Below, one piece after another: positions 7,430 through 17,537 of a stretch of DNA of 64,000 nt. Position numbers and translations under genes: made by a program. A model generated the notes under the pieces. The model saw nothing but the letters and a program-made list of their open reading frames with translations. It was not told where the DNA came from and searched no databases. The first letter of the stretch is position 1, and every line of letters starts with the position of its first letter. The DNA comes from a virus: IMG/VR virus record IMGVR_UViG_3300005529_000029, positions 1 through 64,000 of that record. One strand, given 5' to 3'.

Positions 7430-9760
7430 CTATTCCAACGACAGTATAAATCGGAACGCATCATCCCCTAATAATGGATTCTTGATCTTTGGATCCTTTG
7501 GTATGTTTCCAGGTCCTCCAGCACCAGGCCCTGTTCCAGGTCCACCACTACCACCGCTGCCAGGTCCAGTAATTGGTGGTGAGAGCCTTCTCGGCAAAGG
7601 CTGCGTATTATCTTCGTGAACTGCATAATAGGCATCTGGATATGCCTGACAGGTTACCGTTACGCGAAGACCCTTATATTCAAGGTTCATCACGCGAAAA
7701 TATTTAAATCCCCAGACCTTTACCATGCGATCAAGCTTATATGAGTCAATTTGGATGATTCGATATGGGTGCAATGTGAGAGCATCTAATAACGTTGTGT
7801 CAAAAGTTACCCAAATTGGATTAACCAAACCACCATTGTCGAATTCGCCAACATCGAGTAAGCGATTAATAATCCGGAGAGCCTCCGCATAGCTCGTCAC
7901 GCCAGTTAAGAAATATGGCTTCTTAACCCGTTTAATTGTGTTATCACCAGCATTCTCTCCAGCTTTCTTTTGCGCAGGAAGGTCTTTAACAATTAATGGT
8001 CGTTCAGCATATCCATCAAGACTGGCATCATCGAATCGACCCTCAATCTCATTTGGCTGCTCGTCAATTAAGTTTTCGCCACAGTCGCAACTTGATACTT
8101 TCCCATCTGGACCAGGTAGGATATTTTGCCAGGGAGCATCCTCTCGATCAGTGAATACCAAGATATTTGCAAGATCGTCTTTGGTAATTGGAATAATGCG
8201 CATCTGCCCTTCAAACATGAAAGGCATCGATGTAAACCGAAACATGAAGAAGTCGCGTAATTGATCCTGCACTTTGCGACCATGCCATTCACCATTCCAG
8301 GTGGATCGTTGAACTGTCGTCTGAGTTGTATCAGGATTAAAACTAGAAACGCTATCTGTGTAATAGCTGGCAAGGTTAATCCAATCTTGAATGACCAGTC
8401 TCTTTAGGTCGACACCTTGACCCCACATACGATCACGATAGGACTCCAGAGCGAACCATGCAGGGTTATTGCTCCAGCCATTTGAGAAAGTCACTGGATC
8501 GCTATAAATCCTGAGATTACTCAGACCACTAACCATGACCTTGACATTAAAGTTAGCCGCAACCTGCCCAGCAAAATTCCCTTTCTGAACGACCACAAGA
8601 ACAGCTCGAGAACTGAAGTTTGCTGTAGGTATTGCTGGAATAAATGCAGTCGATGACTGCATCACAGTTCCAAGTCTGAAGATCGAATTCGAAATATCAA
8701 CAGGAATGTCATTAATTGATGGCTGACTTAATGATTGAATTGGTCCTTCGCAGACGATACAGACAAGGGTAACCGAGCCTCTTTCCGGATGATCAGGATT
8801 GGTCTGAATCGTAATTTGAACAATGTCACATTGCTTTGTCAGTCGGGTACCACCAATGACTCTGACCGGCTCACTTAAAGCGCTATCATTGCCAATAGAT
8901 TGATCGAGCGTCTTGCTATCTTGCCTGAATGGAAGCCCATTATTAACTTGAATCGAATCTATTCCTGTGTATGGTAGGTTCTTAAGATTATTGGGAAAGA
9001 ACGTGGGGCATCCGCCAGTAGCATTAAGCCGATTACATTTTGATACACCAGGAACAGTAACACCAACTCCTATCGATGGATCATAAGGGCATCGGTTCGC
9101 TGCTCTTGCTGCATGATTTGGAGTTCCATCCGGATTATTAAAGAGCTCTGGATATTCTTCCGGAAAATCATTAAAGCAGAATGGATAGAATGGAGCATTA
9201 GGAAGATCCTGCTGGCTTGTCCGAAATCCCCACGAGGCCTTGAATTTGATCGTCGGTCCAGTAATAGATTGAACTGGATTCGTATATCCAAACCAAAGTG
9301 ATTTCAACAAACTCTGCTGAGGCATCCAGATGAAAATCTCAACTGGAACTCCGGCGCCTCCTTTTGGAGTGGGATCACTACCCTTTCCCTGGCTAACGGT
9401 CCAATAAGCATCCTCGATCACGCCATCAAGGTTACTTAACTCTATCTGAATAGTCGTATCTTTTGCCTGTGTCTGATCACCGCCTATCGAGAATGCTGGA
9501 AAACATTCTTCAGCATTGCCACTAGTTCCTCCTGATCGTAAGATCAAACGGTTCTCAATTGGACTAAAAGGCATCTGCCCAAAAATCTCTGGTGGAAATA
9601 GATATGGATCATCATATGGTCCAGCGGCATAATATTTTGTTCCAATTGGCTCAGGCCAATAGAAAGCCACAAACCCAAGATAGAATACGCTCTCACCCTG
9701 CGCGCGAAGGTTCTTTAGCGCTTGCCATTTTGTCTGATCTATAGTTGATAACTCGATCAT
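7430..9760 (-). CDS. Tail tip / baseplate hub-like protein
   Basis: 776 aa from ATG 9760, chosen because this ATG overlaps the upstream stop (ATGA) and a longer frame would run into the previous gene. It follows the tape measure and a small tail gene, the usual place of the tip attachment or hub protein. An N-terminal domain (SNLDGVIEDAYWT, WFGYTNPVQSI) and a cysteine-bearing middle (FYPFCFND; ANRCPYDPSIGVG; CNRLNATGGCPTFF) resemble tail-associated proteins with a metal-cysteine cluster of the lambda gpL / hub type. A later hub-like part (LTGVTSYAEALRIINRLLDVG) is followed by a Gly-rich linker (about 725-755). Name is by position and general pattern. Confidence 0.65.
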   Translation of the reverse strand: MIELSTIDQTKWQALKNLRAQGESVFYLGFVAFYWPEPIGTKYYAAGPYDDPYLFPPEIFGQMPFSPIENRLILRSGGTSGNAEECFPAFSIGGDQTQAKDTTIQIELSNLDGVIEDAYWTVSQGKGSDPTPKGGAGVPVEIFIWMPQQSLLKSLWFGYTNPVQSITGPTIKFKASWGFRTSQQDLPNAPFYPFCFNDFPEEYPELFNNPDGTPNHAARAANRCPYDPSIGVGVTVPGVSKCNRLNATGGCPTFFPNNLKNLPYTGIDSIQVNNGLPFRQDSKTLDQSIGNDSALSEPVRVIGGTRLTKQCDIVQITIQTNPDHPERGSVTLVCIVCEGPIQSLSQPSINDIPVDISNSIFRLGTVMQSSTAFIPAIPTANFSSRAVLVVVQKGNFAGQVAANFNVKVMVSGLSNLRIYSDPVTFSNGWSNNPAWFALESYRDRMWGQGVDLKRLVIQDWINLASYYTDSVSSFNPDTTQTTVQRSTWNGEWHGRKVQDQLRDFFMFRFTSMPFMFEGQMRIIPITKDDLANILVFTDREDAPWQNILPGPDGKVSSCDCGENLIDEQPNEIEGRFDDASLDGYAERPLIVKDLPAQKKAGENAGDNTIKRVKKPYFLTGVTSYAEALRIINRLLDVGEFDNGGLVNPIWVTFDTTLLDALTLHPYRIIQIDSYKLDRMVKVWGFKYFRVMNLEYKGLRVTVTCQAYPDAYYAVHEDNTQPLPRRLSPPITGPGSGGSGGPGTGPGAGGPGNIPKDPKIKNPLLGDDAFRFILSLE

Positions 9761-10203
9761 ATCATCATTGGATTTGGCAAATTGGCAATTCCATAATCGC
9801 CGGCACCATATTGGATCATCTTCACTGTGCCAGCCCAGACACGCCACTGAAAACCTTGCATATCCATTTGATCATCAACGAAGGTATAGAGACGATCGAC
9901 CATATCGTCATTGCCCTTAACAATTCCTGTCACAATAAAAATCTTCCTTCCAGCAGCGCAATGACGTTCATAGAACCCATAGAGATAAGGCAACTCCGGA
10001 AGGAGAGTGCCTAGATCATCTGGATACGAGCCATATTGTTCACGAACACCGGTAAAGTTAAGCGTCAAAATATATCGAGGCAAAGTCGTATCGAACTTTC
10101 CAAACTCATCAATTCCACCACGATGTGGTACGCGAACATTGCCTAACGCCATCTGACTAACTGTTAGACCGTAATCGCTTGGAAGTTGAAAAGTCTCTGG
10201 CAT
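9757..10203 (-). CDS. Small tail protein upstream of the tip protein
   Basis: 148 aa. It begins one base inside the tape measure stop and ends in an ATGA overlap with the hub-like gene, so the three are translationally coupled. Tryptophan/tyrosine-rich beta protein (LPRYILTLNFTGVREQYG, GFQWRVWAGTVKMIQYG), like distal-tail or DUF2460-type tail proteins that link the tube end to the tip. Assignment rests mostly on gene order. Confidence 0.6.
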   Translation of the reverse strand: MPETFQLPSDYGLTVSQMALGNVRVPHRGGIDEFGKFDTTLPRYILTLNFTGVREQYGSYPDDLGTLLPELPYLYGFYERHCAAGRKIFIVTGIVKGNDDMVDRLYTFVDDQMDMQGFQWRVWAGTVKMIQYGAGDYGIANLPNPMMI

Positions 10204-13200
10204 TAGTTACCCACTAACCTCGCTAACTGATAAGAGTGTCCTTCGTTATTGTTAAAACCATCTACGGCCTTACCACTCACGATGTCATCATCAACAAATT
10301 GCATGAATGTATTGGGATTAACTTCTTTAAGACGATTGAGAACTTTGTTAACCTCACTCATCATCTGCATTGTCATTCTATGAATGATCTTCATCCCATT
10401 ATCATTATTTGGACTTGATGTAGAGTTACCCCGATTAGCCGCATGGTTGAAGAAAATCCCAGCGTCTCGATGGATATATCCAGAACCGCGAGGGATAAAG
10501 ACTTCAGGAACATTACTGTCGTGAACGATTACACCTTGACCACCAAAAGCGGTTCCACCTTCAGCTCGTGTTGGAAGATCTCCCATCCGAGTAATATTAT
10601 TTGCTGTGCTATTTGGATTTGTCCCGACATATGTTCTAACAAGTTCGTTATTTACCTGACCGGTCTGGAGCGCATAAGCAGTAAGCATCTGCTTGACATT
10701 CTGAAGATGAATAATGTCATTGACGTGATTACCAGCCTGTCCCTGGCCAAATGTCTGTTCACCAACCTGCTTGATTGACGTCAGAAGGTTATTATCTTTG
10801 ACGTCCAGGATCGGGTAGGTCGTACTCACAGCTTGTTTGATTGCTCTCTGGACTCCATTAGAAAGCCATCCAGCGAGTAATGCTCCACCAATAAGACCAC
10901 CAGCAACAATCGCGGTAATAGGATTGGAGAAGAGAGCTGGAAGAGCTGCAGAAAGACCGCTTCCAAAGATTCCAGTAGCTGCTAATGCCCCAGCACCAAG
11001 GGTACCACCAGCCATTCCAAGTGTCTGTCCAATTGGACTATTACCACCAGCAAAAGCTCCGAGGATGGATCCACCAGCAAGAACTCCCGCAGAACCTAAA
11101 CCGGCTAACTCAGAACCCTGTCCAACAAGTGGGATATTGGCCTTCATGTCTGCTGGACCGACATCTAAATTGAATGTGTTGGGTGAGAGATTCTGGAAGT
11201 CTGAATTCGTAAGAGTTTTTGATGCTGCATTGCCGGGGAACAATCCTCGTAATCCAGGAATCTTCTTTGCAAGAGTCGAAATTCCCTGTGGTGCCAATGA
11301 GCTTAATCCCGAAAAACCAGTTCCTCCAGCTTCAACTGGCGAGACCGAAAACGTCCCGGATGAACTGCCACCGCTAGGATTCGTGATTGAACTCACTGCA
11401 CTATGAGCCAGGTTCGGGAAGATGCTACTAAAACCTCCACTAGAACTTGTTCGTCGCGCGCCACCTGAATTACTGCCAGAGCCTGCACCATTTCCGGAAC
11501 CGGTTCCAGCACCAGCATAAGTTGGATCGAGGAAGTTCATGATCGCGCGGAAGAACTTCGAGGTAATCCATTCTGAGAAGAGTTGAGCAAGAGTACTCCT
11601 GAAGGATTCAAGTAGATGCTTAAATCTGGCTTCTGGACCTCTGGTAAGAGCATCTGTAAGTGAAGACTGAAAATCCTTCTGGAAATCGCCTATCGCTTTA
11701 TGAAGTTTAGTGAATTGATCAACTCTCTGAGCCTCGGCAATGAGAGAATCTTTCTGGGCCTGACTCAGATCATCATATTCAGACTTCTCAAGTTTAAGAG
11801 CAACCTGCTGAGCATAGGTTAAGTTGAGGCTCCGCTTCCGCTGTTCTTCAATCTCGATAAGAAGATTCTTGTATTGATCCTGAGTCTTGTTGAAATCCTG
11901 TTGTGCTTTATCAGCATTAATTGCATCCTGTGCCTGCTGAGCATAATCGAGGATCGAGTCCTTCTGTTCTCCCGTCAATGTCCTATCGCGACGTAATTTT
12001 GCCCTGATAGTGTCGACAAAAGAGGATTCGTCTTTCTTTGGGAACTTCTGTTCGATCTCACTCTGGAATCGCTCGAAAGTCTGTTGAGCTTTATCATTCT
12101 GGGCAATGACATCAAGAGCATGCCCCACCTGCTGAAGTTGAGTGATAAAATTCCTCATGTCAGTAGGAGCAAACTTTTCCAAGAACTCAAAAAGTGGCAG
12201 TCCAGCCGCGGCTCTTTGCTGTTCATCTGTAAGAGATTTGAGAACAACTTTACGGGCATCCTCGAGTAAAGTCATCTCTTTGGTCTTCACACCGAGCTGA
12301 TCTAATGAATCTTTAGCTTGTGCAGTTAACTCCGCAAGACTCTTAAGACCTTCATCATGGCGTTTCATTCCATCTAACTGGAGAGTGAAGTCGAGAACGC
12401 CTTGTGCGAGTTTGGCAAATCCAGGGTGAGCTTTATCAACCTGTTGAATGAACTTACTTAGATCATTCTCGGCCTCTGAACCGAAAGCCTTCTTTTTGGC
12501 TTCGTCCATGGCCTTGATTTCTTTGGCCATCTCTTTAAAGCCATCTTTAATAATCTCCTGCTTGACTTTCTCGAGATCAGAGACTTTGCCATAGTTATTA
12601 ACCGCATCACTTAACTCATCGTATTCTTTCCTAAGATCGGCAAAAGGAACTTCAGAAGTCGCCGTCGATTTGGTTTTACGCAAACCACCAGATTTATTCA
12701 GACCAGTCGCATTTTGAACTGCCTGTCGATCCTGGTCTAATTGTCTCTGAAGTTTGACATCCTCAGAGAACTGAGGCTCTTTCATCAGATCACGAACCAT
12801 CTGCTGAGTTGTCTGACCATATTCCGGATGGGTTAATCGCCATTGAATTGCTTCATCGGTTCTGGATTGGATTCGTCTGGCAACATCGCCAGCCATTAAT
12901 CCGCGAATCTTCTGATCAAGATTCTGAACTGCATTAGCCTGGTTATCGATCGCGTTTGTTCCGGCATCCATCTGGCCAGTGAAGAAGTTATAACGATTGC
13001 CAGTTTCAGTTAGTGCTGCATAAAACTGATCAAAATTACCCTTCGTATTTCCAAGAGTTGTCTGTAGATCAAAGAACTGTCTCGCACCTTCTTTGGTGCC
13101 TCCAGTTAAAAGAAGTATCTTCTGTCGCAGTGACTCTGTTTGCTTTTCTAGTTCTAACGATTTCTCGGTTATGCGAGTGACTTGCTGCTGTAACTCATCA

Positions 13201-15533
13201 AATGGGAGTCCAGTATTCTTATCATATCTGAGTAAGCCTACAGGCTGATAATTTTCAACATCTCGCTTATGTTGCTCAAGCTCATTGATAATCTGCTTCT
13301 CTTGCTGATAACTCTTCTGGAAACCGGAAATGACATCGCCACCCTGGACGAGTTGCTCTTGCTTTCGTAATGCCAGCTCTTTCGCTAACTCTTCATTCAG
13401 AAGTTTTAAAGCCTCAGTCTGATCATGCGCACTATTAATTCGCTGGCGAGATGCAGGATCCAATAGATCATACGCATTCTTTAGATCAACATTGGAGTCG
13501 GCTAAACTCTTTGTTCCTACAGTGATTCCTTTTAGATCATTATTGGCAGATTGCAAAATATTAATCTGCTTCTGTAAGGAAGTGATCTCATTCTCTGAGG
13601 CAATATGTAGCTCATTATAGTTTTGGATCAGTTTATAAATTCCATAACCGATTGCAGCCACTCCTGCAATGACTAATCCATAGACTCCGGCAGTGAGTGC
13701 CATTGCTCCAGCGCTCATCTCTGCAGCTTCACCAACTCCCATGAAATAGAGTCTGACCTGCATTAACACTGAGAGTAATCGTGAGCCACCTTCACCACTG
13801 GCAATCATTGCCTGAAGATTAAAGGCCGCAAACGCAATAGTCGCGCTCGTAATTGCAACCGTTGTCGCGGAAAACGCACCTGGATATTGATTGATAAACG
13901 CCAGGACTGAACTTAAAACAGTGATAAATGGCCCAGACAGAATCGTTAAACTCTTCTCAATATTGGCAGTAAACTGATCGAACTGTGCTCCAATTGATTG
14001 CTGTTCTTTCTTAAACGCTTCATCGACCTTGCCAGCGGCAATACTCATCGACGTCAGATCAGAAGAGAAGACTTGAGCTCGATTTCCGGTAAGAGAAAGA
14101 ACAGTTGCAAGGGCCTGTGTACCCGCAAAGAGTTTTCCGATGGTAGAAACATTACCACCAGTCTTTTGGTAGACTTCATCAAGGAAACCACCTAATCCTT
14201 TTGCTCGAAGGCCAGTCTCATTAAACTCAATACCTAACTGTCTGGCTAATCTCTGAGTAGTCTCTGATGGTTCTTCAATATCTTTCAGAGCTGCTCGTAA
14301 ACCAGAAATAGCTCTTTGTGGTCCAAGAGTCTCAGAGGATGCAGAGATTGCTGCAAACATCTCTTCCATCTTTAATCCAGATGAAGCCGCTAATTCTGAG
14401 ATTCCACCTAAATCTTTGGCAAGTTGAGGAATCGTAATATGGCCTTTAGCCACTGTCTGGAACATCTCATCATAGATTCTTGTAAGATCAGATGACTTTA
14501 ACCCAAAGGCATCCATCACGGTCGTTCCAGCTTGGATTGCATCTTCGGTGGATCCAATACCAGCGCGCGCGGCTTTGACCGAACTTGTTAATGCATCAAG
14601 AGCATCTTTCTGATCGATACCGGCTTTCAAAACTTCGTAATATCCATGAGCAAGGTCAGAGGTCTTACCATATTCGGCACCAAGACCTATCACCTGCTCG
14701 CGAACTTTATTAATTGATTGATCTTCTCCTAATAACATATTTACATTGGCAAACTCTCGCTCAGATTGAACGACTTCGGCAAAACCCTCCTGGATTAATC
14801 TCAATGCCTCAAAGAATGTCCGGCGTATGATTGTTCCCTGAAGGATCGCGACTAAAACGCTCCGACCCATCACTGCATCTGTATTCTGTACAGAAGTTGA
14901 GAGAGAATTTGATGCAGATGCAGCAGTGAGCATTACATTACCAAGTCGCTGCATCGCTATCTCATATTGTCCTCCCGCGGTAAGAGGTTTAGTTGTGATA
15001 CCACCACGTAACTGCGCGCCAATGAATCCCGATAAGTCAGTTGGAAATGCAGTTCCTCCAGTTTGGAGAGCACCTGCATCTGGACGGACGAACTTGAAAT
15101 TCTGGATCTGTAATAATGATCGGTAATAGTTCTCAGCTTCCTGCCGAGCTGCAGCAAATCTCGCTTTAGTGACTTCACCCCATAACTCAGCACTACGTTT
15201 TGCCTGCGCGAACTGAGCATCTAATTTTGCCACCACTAATCTAAGTTTCTCGATCGAAGGTGAAGCAAAATCAGCCATCTTCTTGACTGAATCACGAAGG
15301 TCTTGAACGCGCTGGTTCGCCAGTCTCAACTCTTCCTGTATTTTCCGAACCTCCATGAACTTCCTCATGAAGTCGGCGACTCCAGGACCGAGCTTGGCCA
15401 GATCGGCCAACATTCGCGTAATTGACTGATCAATGGAATCAAAGACAGATTTGACCTGTGGACCTTGCTGTTTTGCTGAGGTCGAATCTATCTCTATTCC
15501 AATACTGGCAATATCTAGATTATTGATGTCCAT
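10203..15533 (-). CDS. Tail tape measure protein
   Basis: 1776 aa, the longest gene, directly after the tail chaperones as in all long-tailed phages. A TP901-type core is seen at about residues 255-490: EYGKTSDLAHGYYEVLKAG, TTVMDAFGL, AKDLGGISELAASSG, ISASSETLGPQRAI. Hydrophobic segments lie near 535-640, long coiled coils between about 700 and 1360, and a Gly/Ser-rich hydrophobic region near 1400-1590. By the usual rule of about 1.5 angstrom per residue the tail would be very roughly 250 nm. The first 45 residues (DINNLDIASIGIEIDSTS) recur almost exactly in the small gene at 49215-49403. Confidence 0.93.
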   Translation of the reverse strand: MDINNLDIASIGIEIDSTSAKQQGPQVKSVFDSIDQSITRMLADLAKLGPGVADFMRKFMEVRKIQEELRLANQRVQDLRDSVKKMADFASPSIEKLRLVVAKLDAQFAQAKRSAELWGEVTKARFAAARQEAENYYRSLLQIQNFKFVRPDAGALQTGGTAFPTDLSGFIGAQLRGGITTKPLTAGGQYEIAMQRLGNVMLTAASASNSLSTSVQNTDAVMGRSVLVAILQGTIIRRTFFEALRLIQEGFAEVVQSEREFANVNMLLGEDQSINKVREQVIGLGAEYGKTSDLAHGYYEVLKAGIDQKDALDALTSSVKAARAGIGSTEDAIQAGTTVMDAFGLKSSDLTRIYDEMFQTVAKGHITIPQLAKDLGGISELAASSGLKMEEMFAAISASSETLGPQRAISGLRAALKDIEEPSETTQRLARQLGIEFNETGLRAKGLGGFLDEVYQKTGGNVSTIGKLFAGTQALATVLSLTGNRAQVFSSDLTSMSIAAGKVDEAFKKEQQSIGAQFDQFTANIEKSLTILSGPFITVLSSVLAFINQYPGAFSATTVAITSATIAFAAFNLQAMIASGEGGSRLLSVLMQVRLYFMGVGEAAEMSAGAMALTAGVYGLVIAGVAAIGYGIYKLIQNYNELHIASENEITSLQKQINILQSANNDLKGITVGTKSLADSNVDLKNAYDLLDPASRQRINSAHDQTEALKLLNEELAKELALRKQEQLVQGGDVISGFQKSYQQEKQIINELEQHKRDVENYQPVGLLRYDKNTGLPFDELQQQVTRITEKSLELEKQTESLRQKILLLTGGTKEGARQFFDLQTTLGNTKGNFDQFYAALTETGNRYNFFTGQMDAGTNAIDNQANAVQNLDQKIRGLMAGDVARRIQSRTDEAIQWRLTHPEYGQTTQQMVRDLMKEPQFSEDVKLQRQLDQDRQAVQNATGLNKSGGLRKTKSTATSEVPFADLRKEYDELSDAVNNYGKVSDLEKVKQEIIKDGFKEMAKEIKAMDEAKKKAFGSEAENDLSKFIQQVDKAHPGFAKLAQGVLDFTLQLDGMKRHDEGLKSLAELTAQAKDSLDQLGVKTKEMTLLEDARKVVLKSLTDEQQRAAAGLPLFEFLEKFAPTDMRNFITQLQQVGHALDVIAQNDKAQQTFERFQSEIEQKFPKKDESSFVDTIRAKLRRDRTLTGEQKDSILDYAQQAQDAINADKAQQDFNKTQDQYKNLLIEIEEQRKRSLNLTYAQQVALKLEKSEYDDLSQAQKDSLIAEAQRVDQFTKLHKAIGDFQKDFQSSLTDALTRGPEARFKHLLESFRSTLAQLFSEWITSKFFRAIMNFLDPTYAGAGTGSGNGAGSGSNSGGARRTSSSGGFSSIFPNLAHSAVSSITNPSGGSSSGTFSVSPVEAGGTGFSGLSSLAPQGISTLAKKIPGLRGLFPGNAASKTLTNSDFQNLSPNTFNLDVGPADMKANIPLVGQGSELAGLGSAGVLAGGSILGAFAGGNSPIGQTLGMAGGTLGAGALAATGIFGSGLSAALPALFSNPITAIVAGGLIGGALLAGWLSNGVQRAIKQAVSTTYPILDVKDNNLLTSIKQVGEQTFGQGQAGNHVNDIIHLQNVKQMLTAYALQTGQVNNELVRTYVGTNPNSTANNITRMGDLPTRAEGGTAFGGQGVIVHDSNVPEVFIPRGSGYIHRDAGIFFNHAANRGNSTSSPNNDNGMKIIHRMTMQMMSEVNKVLNRLKEVNPNTFMQFVDDDIVSGKAVDGFNNNEGHSYQLARLVGN

Positions 15534-16279
15534 TTAATCAGTCTTGTTTATGTGTGAAACGAATAGCTGATCGAGGTCTTTAATCCTATCAATCAGCCAT
15601 GGATTAAGGAAAATGCGGTGAAGCTGGCAATAAAAGAACAAGTCTGACCAGGATAACAGATCGATGCCAAAACCTGTTGATCGGCGACCCTTATTTACCT
15701 CAAAGAAGATATCAAGGATCGCCGCAGATTCAGGCATCAGCTCAGGCTCTCTATTCTCAGGTCGTATCAGGGACTTCCCTGACTCTTTTTCCTGCTCTTC
15801 AATCTTGCGGAGTGCAGGCAGAAAATCCGTTCTCTTTGGCCCAGCAACTAAGAGACGGAAACGCCAGTCTGCCCACTCTCGGAGTTTTTTTCGATAACCG
15901 CCAGGAAGTTCTTGCGGTTATTGATAAATTGATCAACTTGCTCCCGGATGAATGCAAGTTTTGAGTTTTTATAGAGCTGATAGGCAGTCTCAAACTTGCA
16001 GGCAACTGGCTGTCCATCCTGAGTGATTCCTTCCCACTCAAGAGTGCAGGCAGCAAGAACTTTGATTCCAGCTTCCTGTTGACCTTCAAGGGATCCTTTA
16101 CCTTGAAGGTATTTTTCCCTTGCGGTATTAATGTATTTGCTCTCAGCGGTTCGATAAACGTCGCTATCTACACCGGCGAGTTTGATCCGAATGTCTGTGT
16201 CTTTTCCATTAGGAAGAACAATCGTTAGCCATTGCCCATCATCAGAGGTATTACTCTGCATTAATGCTGTGATATCCAT
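15534..16279 (-). CDS. Tail assembly chaperone fusion made by -1 frameshift
   Basis: Predicted 248-aa product: 132 codons of the upstream chaperone, then a -1 shift at A AAA AAC (15890-15884) into a frame open without stops to 15534 (continuing LREWADWRFRLLVAG ... ending SHINKTD). The same arrangement makes gpG-gpT in lambda, needed in a fixed ratio to assemble the tail around the tape measure protein encoded next. The frame also contains an internal ATG at 15737, which alone would give a 67-aa product, but it lacks a clear ribosome site and the continuous open frame favours the fusion. Confidence 0.85.
15848..16279 (-). CDS. Tail assembly chaperone, short form (gpG-like)
   Basis: 143 aa, the unshifted product ending at the TAG 12 codons past the slippery site. 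Charged, alpha-helical (VDSDVYRTAESKYINTAREK; FIREQVDQFINNRKNFLAVIE) like tail chaperones that coat the tape measure. Gene order (tube, chaperones, tape measure) matches the lambda-type block. Sequence similarity to a named family is not claimed. Confidence 0.75.
   Translation of the reverse strand: MDITALMQSNTSDDGQWLTIVLPNGKDTDIRIKLAGVDSDVYRTAESKYINTAREKYLQGKGSLEGQQEAGIKVLAACTLEWEGITQDGQPVACKFETAYQLYKNSKLAFIREQVDQFINNRKNFLAVIEKNSESGQTGVSVS
15884..15890 (-). promoter_or_regulatory. Programmed -1 slippery heptamer A AAA AAC
   Basis: In the zero frame the codons are GAA AAA AAC. The heptamer is the classic tandem-slip sequence. It is followed by ctccgagagtgggc, which could pair into a stimulatory structure, though none is obvious. 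Stop codons in frame zero come 12 codons later, and the -1 frame stays open for 116 codons. Confidence 0.8.
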
Positions 16280-16330
16280 CAGGAATTTAACCGCGTATTA
16301 GCGGCCCCTTTCTTAGTTGGAATTGCGAAA

Positions 16331-17524
16331 TTAGATATTGGTTATTTGCTCAATGAAGAACTTGGTTCCATAGGTCGAGTCATACTCGGCATAGAACATC
16401 ATGTCCTGAGTTATGCTCTTTCCAGTTTTCTTATCTGTCTTTGTTACACAACAGGTCGGAAAATTCAGCCGGTACTTATCACCCTTGCTCTGGTCGACAA
16501 TAGTGATCTGCGCCGAAATACGAGTGCCATTCTTCATCTTGGTGAGATAGGTCTCATCAAAGAAATAGGCGTTGATGGCAACCTCAGATCGGAAGATATC
16601 TTGCTCAATATGAGAAGGAACTTGAGAACCAACCTGATTCTTAGCATCGCGGCCATTCTTGAAATCGATCTTAACCGATTCACCACCAGTCAAAGTTGCT
16701 AGATTGGCCAGTCCAGCGTCACCAAGTTGTAAGGAGCATCCAGAGACCGCGCCGGCATCTGGAACGTTATTATTTGTCGCCGTATAAGTTGATCCTGCGA
16801 CTTGCGCAAGAGCCTGCGTCAGTCCGACAATTGGGAACGTCGCTTTAACAGCACCAGAAGTAGGTATATCGATCGTCGCATCGCCCACTTCACAGCCGGC
16901 ATAGACTTCATAAACGATTGGCGAAAGATCACCGAACTGCTGCTCGATCGAAAGGGTTGGCCTTGATGTTCCACCGGCAATAGCAACTTGTCGGTTACTC
17001 AGGAAAGTGACCGAGACTGGACCGGCCTCATCAACACAGGCTTCAGTAAATGTTAACTGTGTCGATGAAATCGCTGTGATTGTCTTGATGCCATTATTAC
17101 TGACTGATCCGGAGATAGTGACTCGATCGCCAATGGCCAGCCGAGCTGAGCCTAGGGGATCTGTTAAGAAGTTACCTGACGTCGCCGTGAACTTCTTTGT
17201 TCCGGCTGCAAAACCGCCACTGCGAGTAACAGTGATAGTTGCAAACGCTCCACCAATTGCAGATTCGATGAATCTGAGAATTGCGGCTTCATTGACCATC
17301 AAAGTGTCGATAGATCCGCGTGGAGTGAATGTTCCACCAACCTGTACGCCACCCTGTCGATCTGACCTGACCATTGCGGCTTCCTCATATTTCTGCTCGA
17401 GATTGATGATCGAATTCTCGAGATGAGGAATAATGCTATAGGCTGGAGTCGCTGGTGTCGTCCCAACTGTGACCTCTGGAATGAGGCTAAATTGGGTTAC
17501 GCTACTTGATGCTGGTCTGGCCAT
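16331..17524 (-). CDS. Major tail tube protein
   Basis: 397 aa. It starts MARPASSSVTQFSLIPEVTVG, typical of tail tube proteins (evenly spaced polar beta strands, an FSLIPEVT..GTTPATPAY opening). A middle insertion has Ig-like strands (GDRVTISGSVSNNGIKTI TAISSTQLTF) at about residues 130-170. It lies between the terminator-like gene and the tail chaperones. Tube monomers stack as hexamers to form the tail lumen. The stop is well separated from the next gene by about 50 bp. Confidence 0.8.
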   Translation of the reverse strand: MARPASSSVTQFSLIPEVTVGTTPATPAYSIIPHLENSIINLEQKYEEAAMVRSDRQGGVQVGGTFTPRGSIDTLMVNEAAILRFIESAIGGAFATITVTRSGGFAAGTKKFTATSGNFLTDPLGSARLAIGDRVTISGSVSNNGIKTITAISSTQLTFTEACVDEAGPVSVTFLSNRQVAIAGGTSRPTLSIEQQFGDLSPIVYEVYAGCEVGDATIDIPTSGAVKATFPIVGLTQALAQVAGSTYTATNNNVPDAGAVSGCSLQLGDAGLANLATLTGGESVKIDFKNGRDAKNQVGSQVPSHIEQDIFRSEVAINAYFFDETYLTKMKNGTRISAQITIVDQSKGDKYRLNFPTCCVTKTDKKTGKSITQDMMFYAEYDSTYGTKFFIEQITNI

Positions 17525-17537
17525 AATCGCTCCTTAT

